Positions 34,990-42,774 of a DNA stretch of 64,000 bases are shown piece after piece. A program made the translations under genes and the position numbers. The number at the start of each line of letters is the position of its first letter. The first letter of the stretch is position 1. Source of the stretch: an uncultured Pseudoflavonifractor sp. (GTDB lineage Bacteria > Bacillota > Clostridia > Oscillospirales > Oscillospiraceae); the NCBI GenBank assembly GCA_947425785.1, contig CANEAY010000006.1, forward strand, positions 1-64,000. Direction: 5' to 3'. Below the pieces are notes generated by a model. It was not told the origin of the DNA. It saw only the letters and a list, made by a program, of their open reading frames with translations, and did no database searches.

Positions 34990-35862
34990 TTAGTCTTCTG
35001 TCCTTTTTCGCGCTTTCCAGGCACGGAACTGTATCAGCTGGGCGGCCAGCAGGCCCACCAGCAACATCCGGCAGTAGTCCATCAGCGTCCGCCCCATGGC
35101 GAGAGCGATATAAAGAGGGCCAGTGAAGAAATGGCCCCGGGCCATAATGGCGCCGAACGTCCAAATGAGAAAGGTAGTACAAAGCACGCCAGCGCATCTG
35201 ACAAGGAAATTTCCTTTCCATCTCTCCTTCTCCGGCCAAGGCTCCTTTCCGTAGGAAAACGCCGTCCAGAGGATGAAAAAGAGCATCACCAAAAACTGGC
35301 ACCAGGCGATGATGAGCCGCGTGTAGTTCATCCGGGCCGTCCAGCGAAGGGTCTGAAAAATGACTCCCCAGCTCAGGCCGGTACCATAGCGAAGGTAGGC
35401 ATCCACCAGGAAAAAGAGACACCAGCCGCACCACAATCCTGTCCGCTCTCCCTTGGCGGTCAGGCAGATGACGGCGCTGATGTAAAAGGGCAGGCCGAAG
35501 ATCAGCGCCAGCCAGCCGCCGCCCCATATACCCAGGACAAAACTGATGACGGCGCCGATGACCAGATATACATATCCCGCCCACCGGGCGCCCTTGCGGC
35601 GCGCCGGAGCAGAGGGCTCTGCCTTCTCTGTCTCCTGGACTGTCTCTTGCGGGATATCCGTAAAGCTATCTCCCTTTACGAGCACATCCAAGGAGACCTC
35701 GAAAAGCTCCCCCAGCTTCATCAGCTTCTCCAGCTCCGGCACAGAGCCGTCGGTCTCCCACTTGGATACCGACTGGCGGGACACGCCCAGGCGGTCAGCC
35801 AGCTCCTCCTGGGATAGGCCCCGCTGTGTCCGCAGGCGGACGATGTTTTCTCCCAAGCTCAC
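34990..35862 (-). CDS. XRE-family HTH regulator fused to a membrane domain
   Basis: A 290-residue protein with an N-terminal helix-turn-helix (residues 4-58, RGLSQEELADRLGVSRQSVSKWE), a short acidic linker and about six membrane helices from residue 90 to the end. Such membrane-anchored XRE proteins are common in Clostridia and may sense envelope state; ligand unknown. The GTG at 35862 (reads VSLGENI) has AAAGGGGG 8 bases upstream; the longer frame from 35916 covers the promoter region. No target gene is evident beside it. Confidence 0.85.
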   Translation of the reverse strand: MSLGENIVRLRTQRGLSQEELADRLGVSRQSVSKWETDGSVPELEKLMKLGELFEVSLDVLVKGDSFTDIPQETVQETEKAEPSAPARRKGARWAGYVYLVIGAVISFVLGIWGGGWLALIFGLPFYISAVICLTAKGERTGLWCGWCLFFLVDAYLRYGTGLSWGVIFQTLRWTARMNYTRLIIAWCQFLVMLFFILWTAFSYGKEPWPEKERWKGNFLVRCAGVLCTTFLIWTFGAIMARGHFFTGPLYIALAMGRTLMDYCRMLLVGLLAAQLIQFRAWKARKRTED

Positions 35863-35896
35863 ATTCTGTTCCCCCTTTGAGGTCTTTCTGCTTTTT

Positions 35897-35925
35897 AGTA
35901 TAGGCATTGAGAACAAAAAAGTCCA
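35897..35925 (-). promoter_or_regulatory. Promoter of the XRE membrane regulator
   Basis: On the minus strand TGGACT (35925-35920), a 17-base spacer and TATACT (35902-35897), 34 bases before the GTG start. A small inverted repeat, GCAAC-CAACA-GTTGC (35947-35961), lies just upstream and could be an operator. Confidence 0.5.
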
Positions 35926-36057
35926 GCAAGTTATCTTGGAATGTGCGCAACCAACAGTTGCAAAGTCCGTTTTTCAGCCTTTTGGAGCCTTTTCCCCCGC
36001 GCTTGTTCCCTGTTTGGCAGACAACATTTTTTCTATACCAAGGATCCCGGTTTTTCA

Positions 36058-36086
36058 TAGACTTTTTTCCAGATTTATGGTAAAAT
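36058..36086 (+). promoter_or_regulatory. Promoter of tagA-tmk-DJ-1-fthC
   Basis: TAGACT (36058-36063), a 17-base spacer and TAAAAT (36081-36086), 45 bases before the TTG start of the first gene. Confidence 0.5.
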
Positions 36087-36131
36087 AGATAAGTTAGAAT
36101 GTTTTATTTATGTCCTTTGGGAGGGATCGGC

Positions 36132-36854
36132 TTGAAAACAGACATTTTAGGGGTAGGCATCGACGACCTTGTCCTGCCCGAGGCCGTAGAGGCCGGAGCC
36201 GCGCTTCTTCGGGAGCCGGGCTTCCACTATGTGGTCACCCCCAACCCGGAATTTATCCTCTCCGCCAAGAAGGATGAGGCCTTCCGGGCCGTTCTCAACC
36301 AGGCCGACCTGTCACTTCCCGACGGGGTGGGTGTGGTCTATGCCGCCAAGATCCTGGGCCGGCCGCTGAAGGGCCGTGCCCCCGGTGTGGACTTTGCCCA
36401 GGGGCTTATGGAGCGCATGGCCCAGACCGGGGACAAGCTCTTCCTACTGGGGGCCAAGCCCGGCGTGGCGGAACAGGCGGCGGAGAATCTCCGCCGTGCC
36501 CACCCCGGCCTCGTCATCTGCGGCACCCACGACGGTTACTTCAAGGAGGATGAGCCTGTCATTGAGGCCATCCGCACCGCTGGGGCCGATGTGGTCTTCG
36601 TCTGTCTGGGGGCTCCCAAGCAGGAGCTTTGGATGGCCCAAAACGGCGCCAAGACCGGCGCCAGGCTGGCGGTGGGCCTGGGCGGCTGCCTGGACGTCTT
36701 CGCCGGCAACGTTCAGCGGGCCCCGGAGGCCTGGCAGAAGGCGGGGATGGAGTGGCTCTACCGGCTCATCAAGGAGCCCAGCCGCATCGGCCGCATGGCA
36801 AAGCTCCCCCTCATTTTGGTAGACGCCCTGGGGGCACGGTTGGGAGGCAAGTGA
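36132..36854 (+). CDS. WecG/TagA/CpsF family glycosyltransferase
   Basis: A 240-residue GT26-family enzyme; in wall teichoic acid synthesis TagA adds N-acetylmannosamine to the undecaprenyl-linked primer. Signature segments: VVTPNPEFILSA, SLPDGVGVVYAAK, GRAPGVDF, FLLGAKPGVAEQA, VCLGAPKQELW, and GLGGCLDVFAG. The TTG at 36132 was chosen: GGGAGGG is 6 bases upstream, and the longer ATG frame begins inside the promoter zone. The exact acceptor is unknown. Confidence 0.92.
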   Translation: MKTDILGVGIDDLVLPEAVEAGAALLREPGFHYVVTPNPEFILSAKKDEAFRAVLNQADLSLPDGVGVVYAAKILGRPLKGRAPGVDFAQGLMERMAQTGDKLFLLGAKPGVAEQAAENLRRAHPGLVICGTHDGYFKEDEPVIEAIRTAGADVVFVCLGAPKQELWMAQNGAKTGARLAVGLGGCLDVFAGNVQRAPEAWQKAGMEWLYRLIKEPSRIGRMAKLPLILVDALGARLGGK

Positions 36855-36855
36855 T

Positions 36856-37536
36856 ATGAAGGGAAAACTCATTGTGTTCGAGGGCACCGACGGCTCCGGC
36901 AAGTCCACCCAGTTCCGGCTCCTCTGCGACCGGCTCCGGGCCCAGGGGACGGCCTTCCAGAAGCTGGTCTTCCCCCAGTATGAGGAGCCCTCCTCCGCCC
37001 TTATCCGAATGTACCTGGGGGGCGAGTTCGGCTCCCATCCCTCCGACGTGAACCCCTATGCCGCCTCCACCTTTTACGCGGTAGACCGTTACGCCGCCTG
37101 GAAAAAGGTCTGGGGGAAAGCCTACCAGGCGGGAGGGCTCATCCTCTCCGACCGATACACCACCTCCAACGCTGTCCATCAGGGGGGTAAGCTCTCCCCC
37201 CAGGAACAGCCCGCCTTTTTTGACTGGCTCTTTGACCTGGAATATCACAAGCTGGGTCTCCCTGCCCCTGACGCGGTGGTCTATCTGGATATGCCCACCG
37301 AGCAGTCGGTACGCCTCCTGCGCTCCCGGGAGGACGCCACCCACACCAAGGGGGACATCCACGAGGTGGACGAGGCCTATCTGGCCCTCTGCCGCCAGAC
37401 CGCCCTCCGGGCCGCGGAGCACTATGGCTGGCACCGGGTCTCCTGCGTAGACGAAGAGGGCCGGGTGCGGAGCATGGAGGACATCCACAACGAGATCTGG
37501 GCCCTTATTTGTAAGGATATCTCCACTCTTTCTTAA
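36856..37536 (+). CDS. tmk: Thymidylate kinase
   Basis: A 226-residue dTMP kinase-like protein. P-loop GTDGSGKST at residues 10-18, DRYAAW near 78, and the DRYTTSNAVHQ motif near 99 that normally reads DRY/DRF-SS-AYQ; LID-region RSREDATHTKGD. Slightly longer than E. coli Tmk (213). It begins directly after the tagA stop (TGATATG). Substitutions around the DR(Y/F) motif are typical of a Firmicutes variant that may prefer dTMP but was not tested. Confidence 0.88.
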   Translation: MKGKLIVFEGTDGSGKSTQFRLLCDRLRAQGTAFQKLVFPQYEEPSSALIRMYLGGEFGSHPSDVNPYAASTFYAVDRYAAWKKVWGKAYQAGGLILSDRYTTSNAVHQGGKLSPQEQPAFFDWLFDLEYHKLGLPAPDAVVYLDMPTEQSVRLLRSREDATHTKGDIHEVDEAYLALCRQTALRAAEHYGWHRVSCVDEEGRVRSMEDIHNEIWALICKDISTLS

Positions 37537-37552
37537 CAGGAGGTTCATTTTT

Positions 37553-38104
37553 ATGGTCTACATTTTTCTTGGTACCGGCTTCGAGGAGGCGGAGGCCATC
37601 GTCCCCGCCGATCTGCTCCGCCGGGCAGGGGTCGATGTGGCCCTGGTGGGACTTGAGGGCGATGGGGTCACCGGCGCCCACGGCATCACGGTCAAGGCCG
37701 ACATGACAGTGGACAAGGTGGAGCTCTCCAACGCCCAGGCCATCATGCTCCCCGGCGGCATGGGCGGCGTGGCCTCCATCACCGGCTCTGCCAGAGCTAT
37801 GGAGCTTATTAAGGCGGCCTATGCGGACGGAAAAGTCTATCTGGCGGCCATCTGCGCCGCTCCTGCCGTCGTCCTGGCACCCTTGGGCATCCTGGAGGGC
37901 CGCAAGGCAGTCTGTTATCCCGGTATGGAGGGACAGATGACGGGGGCCACTCCCTGTGTGGGAGAGAAGACTGTGGTGGACGGCATGGTGGTCACCGGGC
38001 AGGGCCCCGGCGCCGCCTTTGATTTCGGCCTGAAGCTGGTGGAGCTCCTCAAGGGAGAGGCCGCCGCCCGGCAGGTGCGGGATGGGGCTTACTATCTCAT
38101 CTGA
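37553..38104 (+). CDS. DJ-1/PfpI family protein
   Basis: A 183-residue DJ-1-like protein, close to the YajL/ThiJ length. FLGTGFEEAEAI at the start carries the conserved Glu, and AAICAAP near residue 100 carries the nucleophilic Cys at the elbow. Family members act as deglycases, chaperones or redox proteins; the role here is not resolved. AGGAGG lies 9 bases before the ATG. Its end overlaps fthC by 23 bases. Confidence 0.92.
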   Translation: MVYIFLGTGFEEAEAIVPADLLRRAGVDVALVGLEGDGVTGAHGITVKADMTVDKVELSNAQAIMLPGGMGGVASITGSARAMELIKAAYADGKVYLAAICAAPAVVLAPLGILEGRKAVCYPGMEGQMTGATPCVGEKTVVDGMVVTGQGPGAAFDFGLKLVELLKGEAAARQVRDGAYYLI

Positions 38105-38651
38105 AAAGGCCGCCCTGCGGCAGGCTATAAAGGCCATCCGCTTGTCAGACCAGGAGCGAAGCGAGAGCGATGAGCGCCTCTTCGCCCGGTTCCTCGCTTT
38201 GACACAGGTCAAGGCGGCGTCCACCATTTTTCTCTACTATGGCGTGGGGACGGAGCCGGATACTTCCCGCCTGATCCCGCCCCTGCTCCAAGCAGGGAAG
38301 GCCGTTGCCCTGCCCCGCTGTCTTTCCCATGGGGAAATGGAATTCCGCCGCTGTCCGGGGCCTGAAGGGCTTCGAAAAGGGACTTACGGCATCCCGGAAC
38401 CCGATGAGGGCGCTCCCCTGTTGGCACCCCATTCAGGCGACCTCATGGTAGTACCGGCCCTTTGCTGTGACCGGCGTGGGTTTCGGCTGGGCCATGGCGG
38501 GGGATACTATGACCGGTATCTGGCCCGGCATAACCCTTTTACGGTGGCCCTGTGCCGGGAGGCCCTCCTGCTGGAAGCGATCCCCGCCCAGGAACACGAC
38601 GTGAAAATGAAGTGCATCCTCACGGAGCGGGAATGCCTGTCCTTCTGCTGA
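38082..38651 (+). CDS. fthC: 5-formyltetrahydrofolate cyclo-ligase
   Basis: A 189-residue enzyme that converts 5-formyl-THF to 5,10-methenyl-THF with ATP. Motifs: KAALRQAIKA at the start, PALCCDRRGFRLGHGGGYYDRYL near residue 126 (the family ATP/folate loop). The ATG at 38082 lies within the DJ-1 reading frame, with AGGTG just upstream. Links to folD and folT in one-carbon metabolism. Confidence 0.93.
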   Translation: MGLTISSEKAALRQAIKAIRLSDQERSESDERLFARFLALTQVKAASTIFLYYGVGTEPDTSRLIPPLLQAGKAVALPRCLSHGEMEFRRCPGPEGLRKGTYGIPEPDEGAPLLAPHSGDLMVVPALCCDRRGFRLGHGGGYYDRYLARHNPFTVALCREALLLEAIPAQEHDVKMKCILTERECLSFC

Positions 38652-38680
38652 AAAGAGAAAAGCGGGGCAATGCCCCGCCC
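38645..38680 (-). terminator. Terminator of Cys-rich mini-gene 2
   Basis: GCGGGGCA with TGCCCCGC (38662-38678) and a one- to five-base loop, followed on the minus strand by TTTTCTCTTTTC. It also lies 10 bases after the fthC stop on the plus strand, but there no T-run follows. Confidence 0.7.
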
Positions 38681-38693
38681 TCTCTGTGTACAC

Positions 38694-38843
38694 TTAGCAG
38701 CAGCCGTCGTTGCACCCACAGCCACAGCCACAGCCGCAGCCGCAGTTGTTGCCGCCCCAGCCGCCACAGCAGCAGCACAGGAGAATGATGATGAGGATGA
38801 TCCAGCAGCAACCGCCGCCCCAACCGTTGTTACCACAGCACAT
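38694..38843 (-). CDS. 49-residue Cys/Gly-rich mini-protein, probable spore-associated
   Basis: Read directly from the sequence: starts MCCGNNGWGGGCCW, has a hydrophobic core IILIIILL (residues 15-22), then CCCC, and a C-terminal run of alternating Cys and Gly ending CNDGCC. Seventeen cysteines in 49 residues. GAGGTG lies 8 bases before the ATG. A short Gly-rich head followed by an Ile/Leu stretch resembles YjcZ-type sporulation mini-proteins, but the Cys-Gly tail is distinct. It has a sigma-K-like promoter and its own terminator. Function unknown; spore coat or crust is the inference. Confidence 0.8.
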   Translation of the reverse strand: MCCGNNGWGGGCCWIILIIILLCCCCGGWGGNNCGCGCGCGCGCNDGCC

Positions 38844-38904
38844 AAAAACTTCACCTCGTTGATTATTTGACGGCTCGGGAGGTCTCCCTCGCCGCCATCC
38901 GAAA

Positions 38905-38933
38905 TATCCTATGCGTTCCCCGCAGATGTGGTT
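38905..38933 (-). promoter_or_regulatory. Sigma-K-like promoter of Cys-rich mini-gene 2
   Basis: On the minus strand AACC (38933-38930), 16 bases and CATAGGATA (38913-38905): an exact match to mACm-N16-CATAnnnTA. The leader to the ATG is about 60 bases. It is divergent from mltG. Confidence 0.6.
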
Positions 38934-38970
38934 CCAAGATGGGAACGGAAAAATGACAGGAGTGAGCCCT

Positions 38971-40158
38971 ATGTCTCAGGAATCTCAGCGCAAAACCCCC
39001 AGAAGCGCTCCCCCGCCCCAGCGCAAACGCCGCCGGCGGAGAAAGCGGATGAATCCCATCCTCTACATTTTACTTGTAGTTTCCGTCTCCGCCATCCTGG
39101 CGGCCGTGGGTTGGGTCTGGGCCGGGGATGTGCTGGCCCTCAACAAAGAGTTCCACAGCGCCACCCTCACCCTTTCCGAGGATATTTTCACTTTCCGGGA
39201 GGAGACCTCGGAGGTCAAGCAGAGCGACGGCACCGTGGAGAGCGTCACCAAGACGGTCAGCGAAGCCGACATGGATTATGTGGCGCAGCAGCTCAAGGCA
39301 GAGGGGCTGATCGAGTATAAGACCCTCTTCAAGCTCTTTTCCTCCTTCTCCCATGCCAGCCGCAAGCTCTCCCCCGGCACCTACGAGCTGAACACCGACA
39401 TGGACTACAACGCCCTTATCAACTCCATGTCCGCCCGCTCCGGGAGCCGGAAGACGGTGAGTGTCACCATCCCCGAGGGTTACACCCTGGATCAGATCTT
39501 CGCCCTTCTGGCCAAGGAGGGGGTGGCCAACGTCTCCACCCTGCAGAAGGTGGCCGCCGAGTACGATTTCAAATACTCCTTCCTCAAGGGCGTTATCCCC
39601 CTGGGTGACTACCACCGGCTGGAGGGCTACCTCTTCCCCGACACCTATGAGTTCTACATGGGCGGCGGCGAGAATGAGGCCGTTCAGGTGCTCAACAAGA
39701 TGATCCTGCGCTTTGACCGGCAGTTCACCGATGAGCTGCGCGCCCAGTGTACCGAGATGGGCTACTCTATCCATGACATCGTTACCATTGCCTCCCTCAT
39801 TGAGAAGGAGACCGACGGCACCGACCAGAAGCACATCGCCTCGGTCATCTACAACCGGCTGGATCACCCGGAATATGAGACGGTGGGTCTGCTCCAGATC
39901 GACGCCGCCATCGCCTATGTCACCGGCAAGCCGGTGACCCAGGCGGACTACCAGACGGTGGACAGCCCCTACAACACCTATCTCAACAAGGGACTGCCCC
40001 CCGGCCCCATCGCCAGCCCCGGTATGGTGGCCCTCAACGCCGCGCTCAACCCGGACAGCACCAACGATTACTACTATGTCCTGGGCACGGACGGACGGCA
40101 CCACTACGCCCGTACCAGCGCGGAATTTGAGCGCCTGAAGGCCAGCTTCAATGGATAA
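38971..40158 (+). CDS. mltG: Endolytic murein transglycosylase
   Basis: A 395-residue YceG-type enzyme that cuts nascent peptidoglycan glycan strands at the membrane. A basic N-terminal stretch (RKRRRRRKR), one membrane helix (about 30-52), then the LysM-like subdomain and the YceG catalytic domain; SLIEKETDG near residue 276 holds the catalytic Glu, and GLLQIDAAIAYVTG and KGLPPGPIASPG follow. The ATG at 38971 has AGGAG 8 bases upstream. It overlaps trhP by 8 bases; in Bacillus, yrrL (mltG) and yrrO are also neighbours. Confidence 0.94.
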   Translation: MSQESQRKTPRSAPPPQRKRRRRRKRMNPILYILLVVSVSAILAAVGWVWAGDVLALNKEFHSATLTLSEDIFTFREETSEVKQSDGTVESVTKTVSEADMDYVAQQLKAEGLIEYKTLFKLFSSFSHASRKLSPGTYELNTDMDYNALINSMSARSGSRKTVSVTIPEGYTLDQIFALLAKEGVANVSTLQKVAAEYDFKYSFLKGVIPLGDYHRLEGYLFPDTYEFYMGGGENEAVQVLNKMILRFDRQFTDELRAQCTEMGYSIHDIVTIASLIEKETDGTDQKHIASVIYNRLDHPEYETVGLLQIDAAIAYVTGKPVTQADYQTVDSPYNTYLNKGLPPGPIASPGMVALNAALNPDSTNDYYYVLGTDGRHHYARTSAEFERLKASFNG

Positions 40159-41365
40159 GCGGCGGCCGGAAGTCCTGGCGCCCGCCGGGGACATGGAGCG
40201 GCTCCAGATGGCTGTAGCCTATGGGGCAGACGCGGTATATCTGGCGGGACAGATGTATGGGATGCGCTCCTTTGCCGGGAATTTCAGCGCCGAGGAGCTG
40301 GAGACGGCGGTGGCGCTGTGCCACGCTCACAGTGTTCGTGTCCATGTCACCTGCAACACCATGCCCCGGAACGATGAGCTGGCCGGTCTGCCGGAGTACC
40401 TGTCCTTTTTGCAGGGGCTTGGGATAGACGCCCTCATCGTGGGAGACGTGGGGGTGCTTGCCCTGGCCAAGCGGTACGCACCCAAGGTGAGCGTCCATAT
40501 CTCCACCCAGACCAGCGTTACCAACTACGCCGCCGCCCAGTTCTGGCACGACCAAGGGGCGGAGCGCATCATTCTGGCCAGGGAACTGACCCTGAACGAG
40601 GTGGCGGAGATCTGCGCCCGGCGGCCCAGGGGGCTGGAGGTGGAGGCCTTTGTCCACGGGGCCATGTGCGTCAGCTATTCCGGGCGGTGTGTCATCTCCA
40701 ACTATATGACAGGGCGGGACGCCTCCCGGGGGGCCTGCGCCCAGCCCTGCCGGTATCAGTACGCCCTCATGGAGGAGCAGCGGCCCGGTGAGTTCTTCCC
40801 TGTGGAGGAGGACGAACGGGGAACGTACCTCTTCAACTCCAAGGATATGTGCATGATCGACCATATCCCCGAGCTTTTGAATGTGGGACTGGACAGCCTG
40901 AAAATTGAGGGCCGGGCCAAGTCGGCCTATTACGCCGCTGTGGTCACCAACGCCTACCGCCGCGCGGTGGACGCTGCTCTGGCGGGCGAGGCCTTGGATC
41001 CCATTTGGCGCGGGGAGCTGGACAAGGTGAGCCACCGGCCCTACTCCCAGGGCTTCTGGTATGGCCACCCGGAGCAGTATGTGGGGGACGCCCGCTATGT
41101 CCGGGACTGGCAGGTCTCCGCCATGGTGACCTCCTGCGCCCCCGACGGAAAGGCCCTTTGCTCCCTGCGCAACAAATTTCACCGGGGGGAGACTCTGGAG
41201 CTGGTGGGCCCCGGCCTTGCCCCGGTCTCCTTCACCGCGACGGAGCTGGAGGACAAGGACGGCCTTCCCATGGAGGAGGCCCGGGCGCCCCAGATGCCCT
41301 TCCTTCTGCGGCTTCCCTGTCAAGCTCCTCCCCTTTCCATCATCCGAAAGAAGGTGGCAGAATGA
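40151..41365 (+). CDS. trhP: U32 family peptidase-like tRNA hydroxylation protein
   Basis: A 404-residue U32-family protein, near YrrO/YegQ. It begins PEVLAPAGDMERL, shows HISTQTSVTNYAAA, and the U32 signature region HGAMCVSYSGRCVISNYMTGRD with ACAQPCRY (Cys residues that may bind an Fe-S cluster), then KDMCMIDHIPEL and LKIEGRAK. TrhP/YrrO proteins take part in 5-hydroxyuridine formation at the tRNA wobble base. ATGA overlap with the next gene. Confidence 0.88.
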   Translation: MDKRRPEVLAPAGDMERLQMAVAYGADAVYLAGQMYGMRSFAGNFSAEELETAVALCHAHSVRVHVTCNTMPRNDELAGLPEYLSFLQGLGIDALIVGDVGVLALAKRYAPKVSVHISTQTSVTNYAAAQFWHDQGAERIILARELTLNEVAEICARRPRGLEVEAFVHGAMCVSYSGRCVISNYMTGRDASRGACAQPCRYQYALMEEQRPGEFFPVEEDERGTYLFNSKDMCMIDHIPELLNVGLDSLKIEGRAKSAYYAAVVTNAYRRAVDAALAGEALDPIWRGELDKVSHRPYSQGFWYGHPEQYVGDARYVRDWQVSAMVTSCAPDGKALCSLRNKFHRGETLELVGPGLAPVSFTATELEDKDGLPMEEARAPQMPFLLRLPCQAPPLSIIRKKVAE

Positions 41366-42477
41366 AAGAGCGCCGTCTTGACTACGACGTGCTCCGGGTC
41401 TTTTCCATGCTGGGCGTTATTTACCTTCATACGGCGGCTGTGGCTCTGCGGGGTCTGGACAATGTGCCCCTGTGGAACTTCTCCAACCTGCTGGCCTGTC
41501 TCTTCACCCCGGCCGTTCCCCTCTTCTTTATGATGTCGGGCGCCCTGCTGCTGCGGGAGGAGAAGACCGCCGACTTGGGCTTTCTCTTCCGCCGGCGGCT
41601 GCCCAAGATATTGGTGCCCTATCTGGCCTGGACGGCCCTGGTGCTCCTCTATCAGGTCTTTACCGGACAGGGTAGCGCCGCCCTCACCGCCTTGAGCCGC
41701 CTGCTCAACAACGGCGTGGCAGTCCCCTACTGGTTCCTCTATGCCCTGGTGCCCCTCTATCTCCTCTCCCCCTTCCTCAAACGGATGGCGGATCATCTGG
41801 ACGACATCCACTGGCACTATATGATGGCCCTGTGGGTCGTCCTCACTCTGGGGCTCAACACCATCCGCTCCTTTGTGCCCCCGGAGTGGCTCCTCACCTT
41901 CACCGAGCACTGGACGCTGAATATCAATATGGTAGGCGGCTATCTGGGCTACTTTATGCTGGGGGCCTACCTGGAGCGGCTGGAGCGGCTTCCCTCCCGG
42001 AAGGTGTTGGCCTTTACAACTCTCTTTCTGTGGACTTTTACCACCCTGGGGACCCGTTGGGACACCTACGCCCACGCCGCCTATTCCAGCCGTTTTACCG
42101 ACTATCTCTCCCTCTTTACCATGGCTCTGGCCGCCTCCATGTTCCTGCTGGCCAAGGCCTGTCTGCGGGGAAAGACCTATCGCAGAAAACTCCTGCCCTG
42201 TCTGGCCGGCCTCTCCTTTGGGGTCTACCTCATCCACCCTCTGGCCTTGGGATTGGGCGGCATCGTCTGGGGCAGGCTCATCACCAGCACCACCATCCCT
42301 GTCACCATCCTCCAGCAGTCTCTCTACTATCTGGCCATCGCCTTCTTCTGCATCCTGGCCTGCCTGGTATTGGCCTCCATCAAGCCCTTCTGCTTCCTCT
42401 TTACGGGCCAGCGGTTCGACGCCGCCTGCAAGAGCAGTAATCTTTTCGCCCTTTTCACCGCAAAAAAGGAGCAATGA
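41362..42477 (+). CDS. Acyltransferase 3 family membrane protein
   Basis: A 371-residue protein with about ten membrane helices. The first helix carries RVFSMLGVIYLHTA with the conserved His of the acyltransferase 3 (OafA/WecH-like) family; the rest is typical of O-acyltransferases that modify surface sugars. ATG at 41362 overlaps the trhP stop by ATGA. Its acceptor is unknown; tagA upstream hints at a cell-wall polymer, without proof. Confidence 0.88.
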   Translation: MKERRLDYDVLRVFSMLGVIYLHTAAVALRGLDNVPLWNFSNLLACLFTPAVPLFFMMSGALLLREEKTADLGFLFRRRLPKILVPYLAWTALVLLYQVFTGQGSAALTALSRLLNNGVAVPYWFLYALVPLYLLSPFLKRMADHLDDIHWHYMMALWVVLTLGLNTIRSFVPPEWLLTFTEHWTLNINMVGGYLGYFMLGAYLERLERLPSRKVLAFTTLFLWTFTTLGTRWDTYAHAAYSSRFTDYLSLFTMALAASMFLLAKACLRGKTYRRKLLPCLAGLSFGVYLIHPLALGLGGIVWGRLITSTTIPVTILQQSLYYLAIAFFCILACLVLASIKPFCFLFTGQRFDAACKSSNLFALFTAKKEQ

Positions 42478-42508
42478 GCCTTGACAGAGGCTAAAAATGT
42501 GATACAAT
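42478..42508 (+). promoter_or_regulatory. alaS promoter
   Basis: A perfect TTGACA (42481-42486), 16-base spacer and TACAAT (42503-42508), directly after the acyltransferase stop. Transcription would start near 42515, at the 5' edge of the T-box leader. Confidence 0.75.
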
Positions 42509-42514
42509 GATTTC

Positions 42515-42738
42515 CGCGATGACGAAGCCAAGACTGTTACGCCGCGCCAAGCGAGAGGGGACGGTGAAAGCCCTCCGCGACACGGACAGACATGCCACTT
42601 CCGAGCGTTCCGGGAGATCGGACGGCCCAGCCCCGATAACGGCTGCAATGAGATGCGCTCCATTGGGGCGTAAATCAGGGTGGTACCGCGGAGTGACACG
42701 CTTCGCCCCTGGACTTTTACAGGGGCGGAGCGTTTTTT
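42515..42738 (+). promoter_or_regulatory. Alanine T-box riboswitch before alaS
   Basis: A leader that senses uncharged tRNA-Ala and releases termination. Visible parts: the distal stem I segment AGAGGGGACGGTGAAAGCC (42554-42572), a plausible Ala specifier GCC at 42594-42596 in a CATGCCAC context, the T-box core AGGGTGGTACCGCG (42677-42690), and the terminator stem (42699-42711 with 42720-42732) with T6. The conserved T-box core is unmistakable; the specifier assignment is inferred from the downstream gene. Confidence 0.93.
42699..42738 (+). terminator. T-box-controlled terminator
   Basis: GC-rich stem with an internal mismatch and T6 at 42733-42738. Its 5' arm competes with the T-box antiterminator. 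Confidence 0.85.
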
Positions 42739-42774
42739 ATTGCCCACCCCACATTTTGATTGGAGGTAATTTCC

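Larger units (their letters stand above)
35863..36131. other. Divergent intergenic region
   Basis: This AT-richer spacer separates the XRE gene from tagA. It holds the two divergent promoters listed separately and the inverted repeat at 35947-35961. No small gene with a ribosome site is seen. Confidence 0.6.

Noticed and set aside
38697..38760. Apparent GC-rich trinucleotide/microsatellite-like repeat
   Set aside because: The repeats are the Cys-Gly codons of the 49-residue mini-gene, which has a ribosome site and a proper stop, so it is coding, not a simple repeat.
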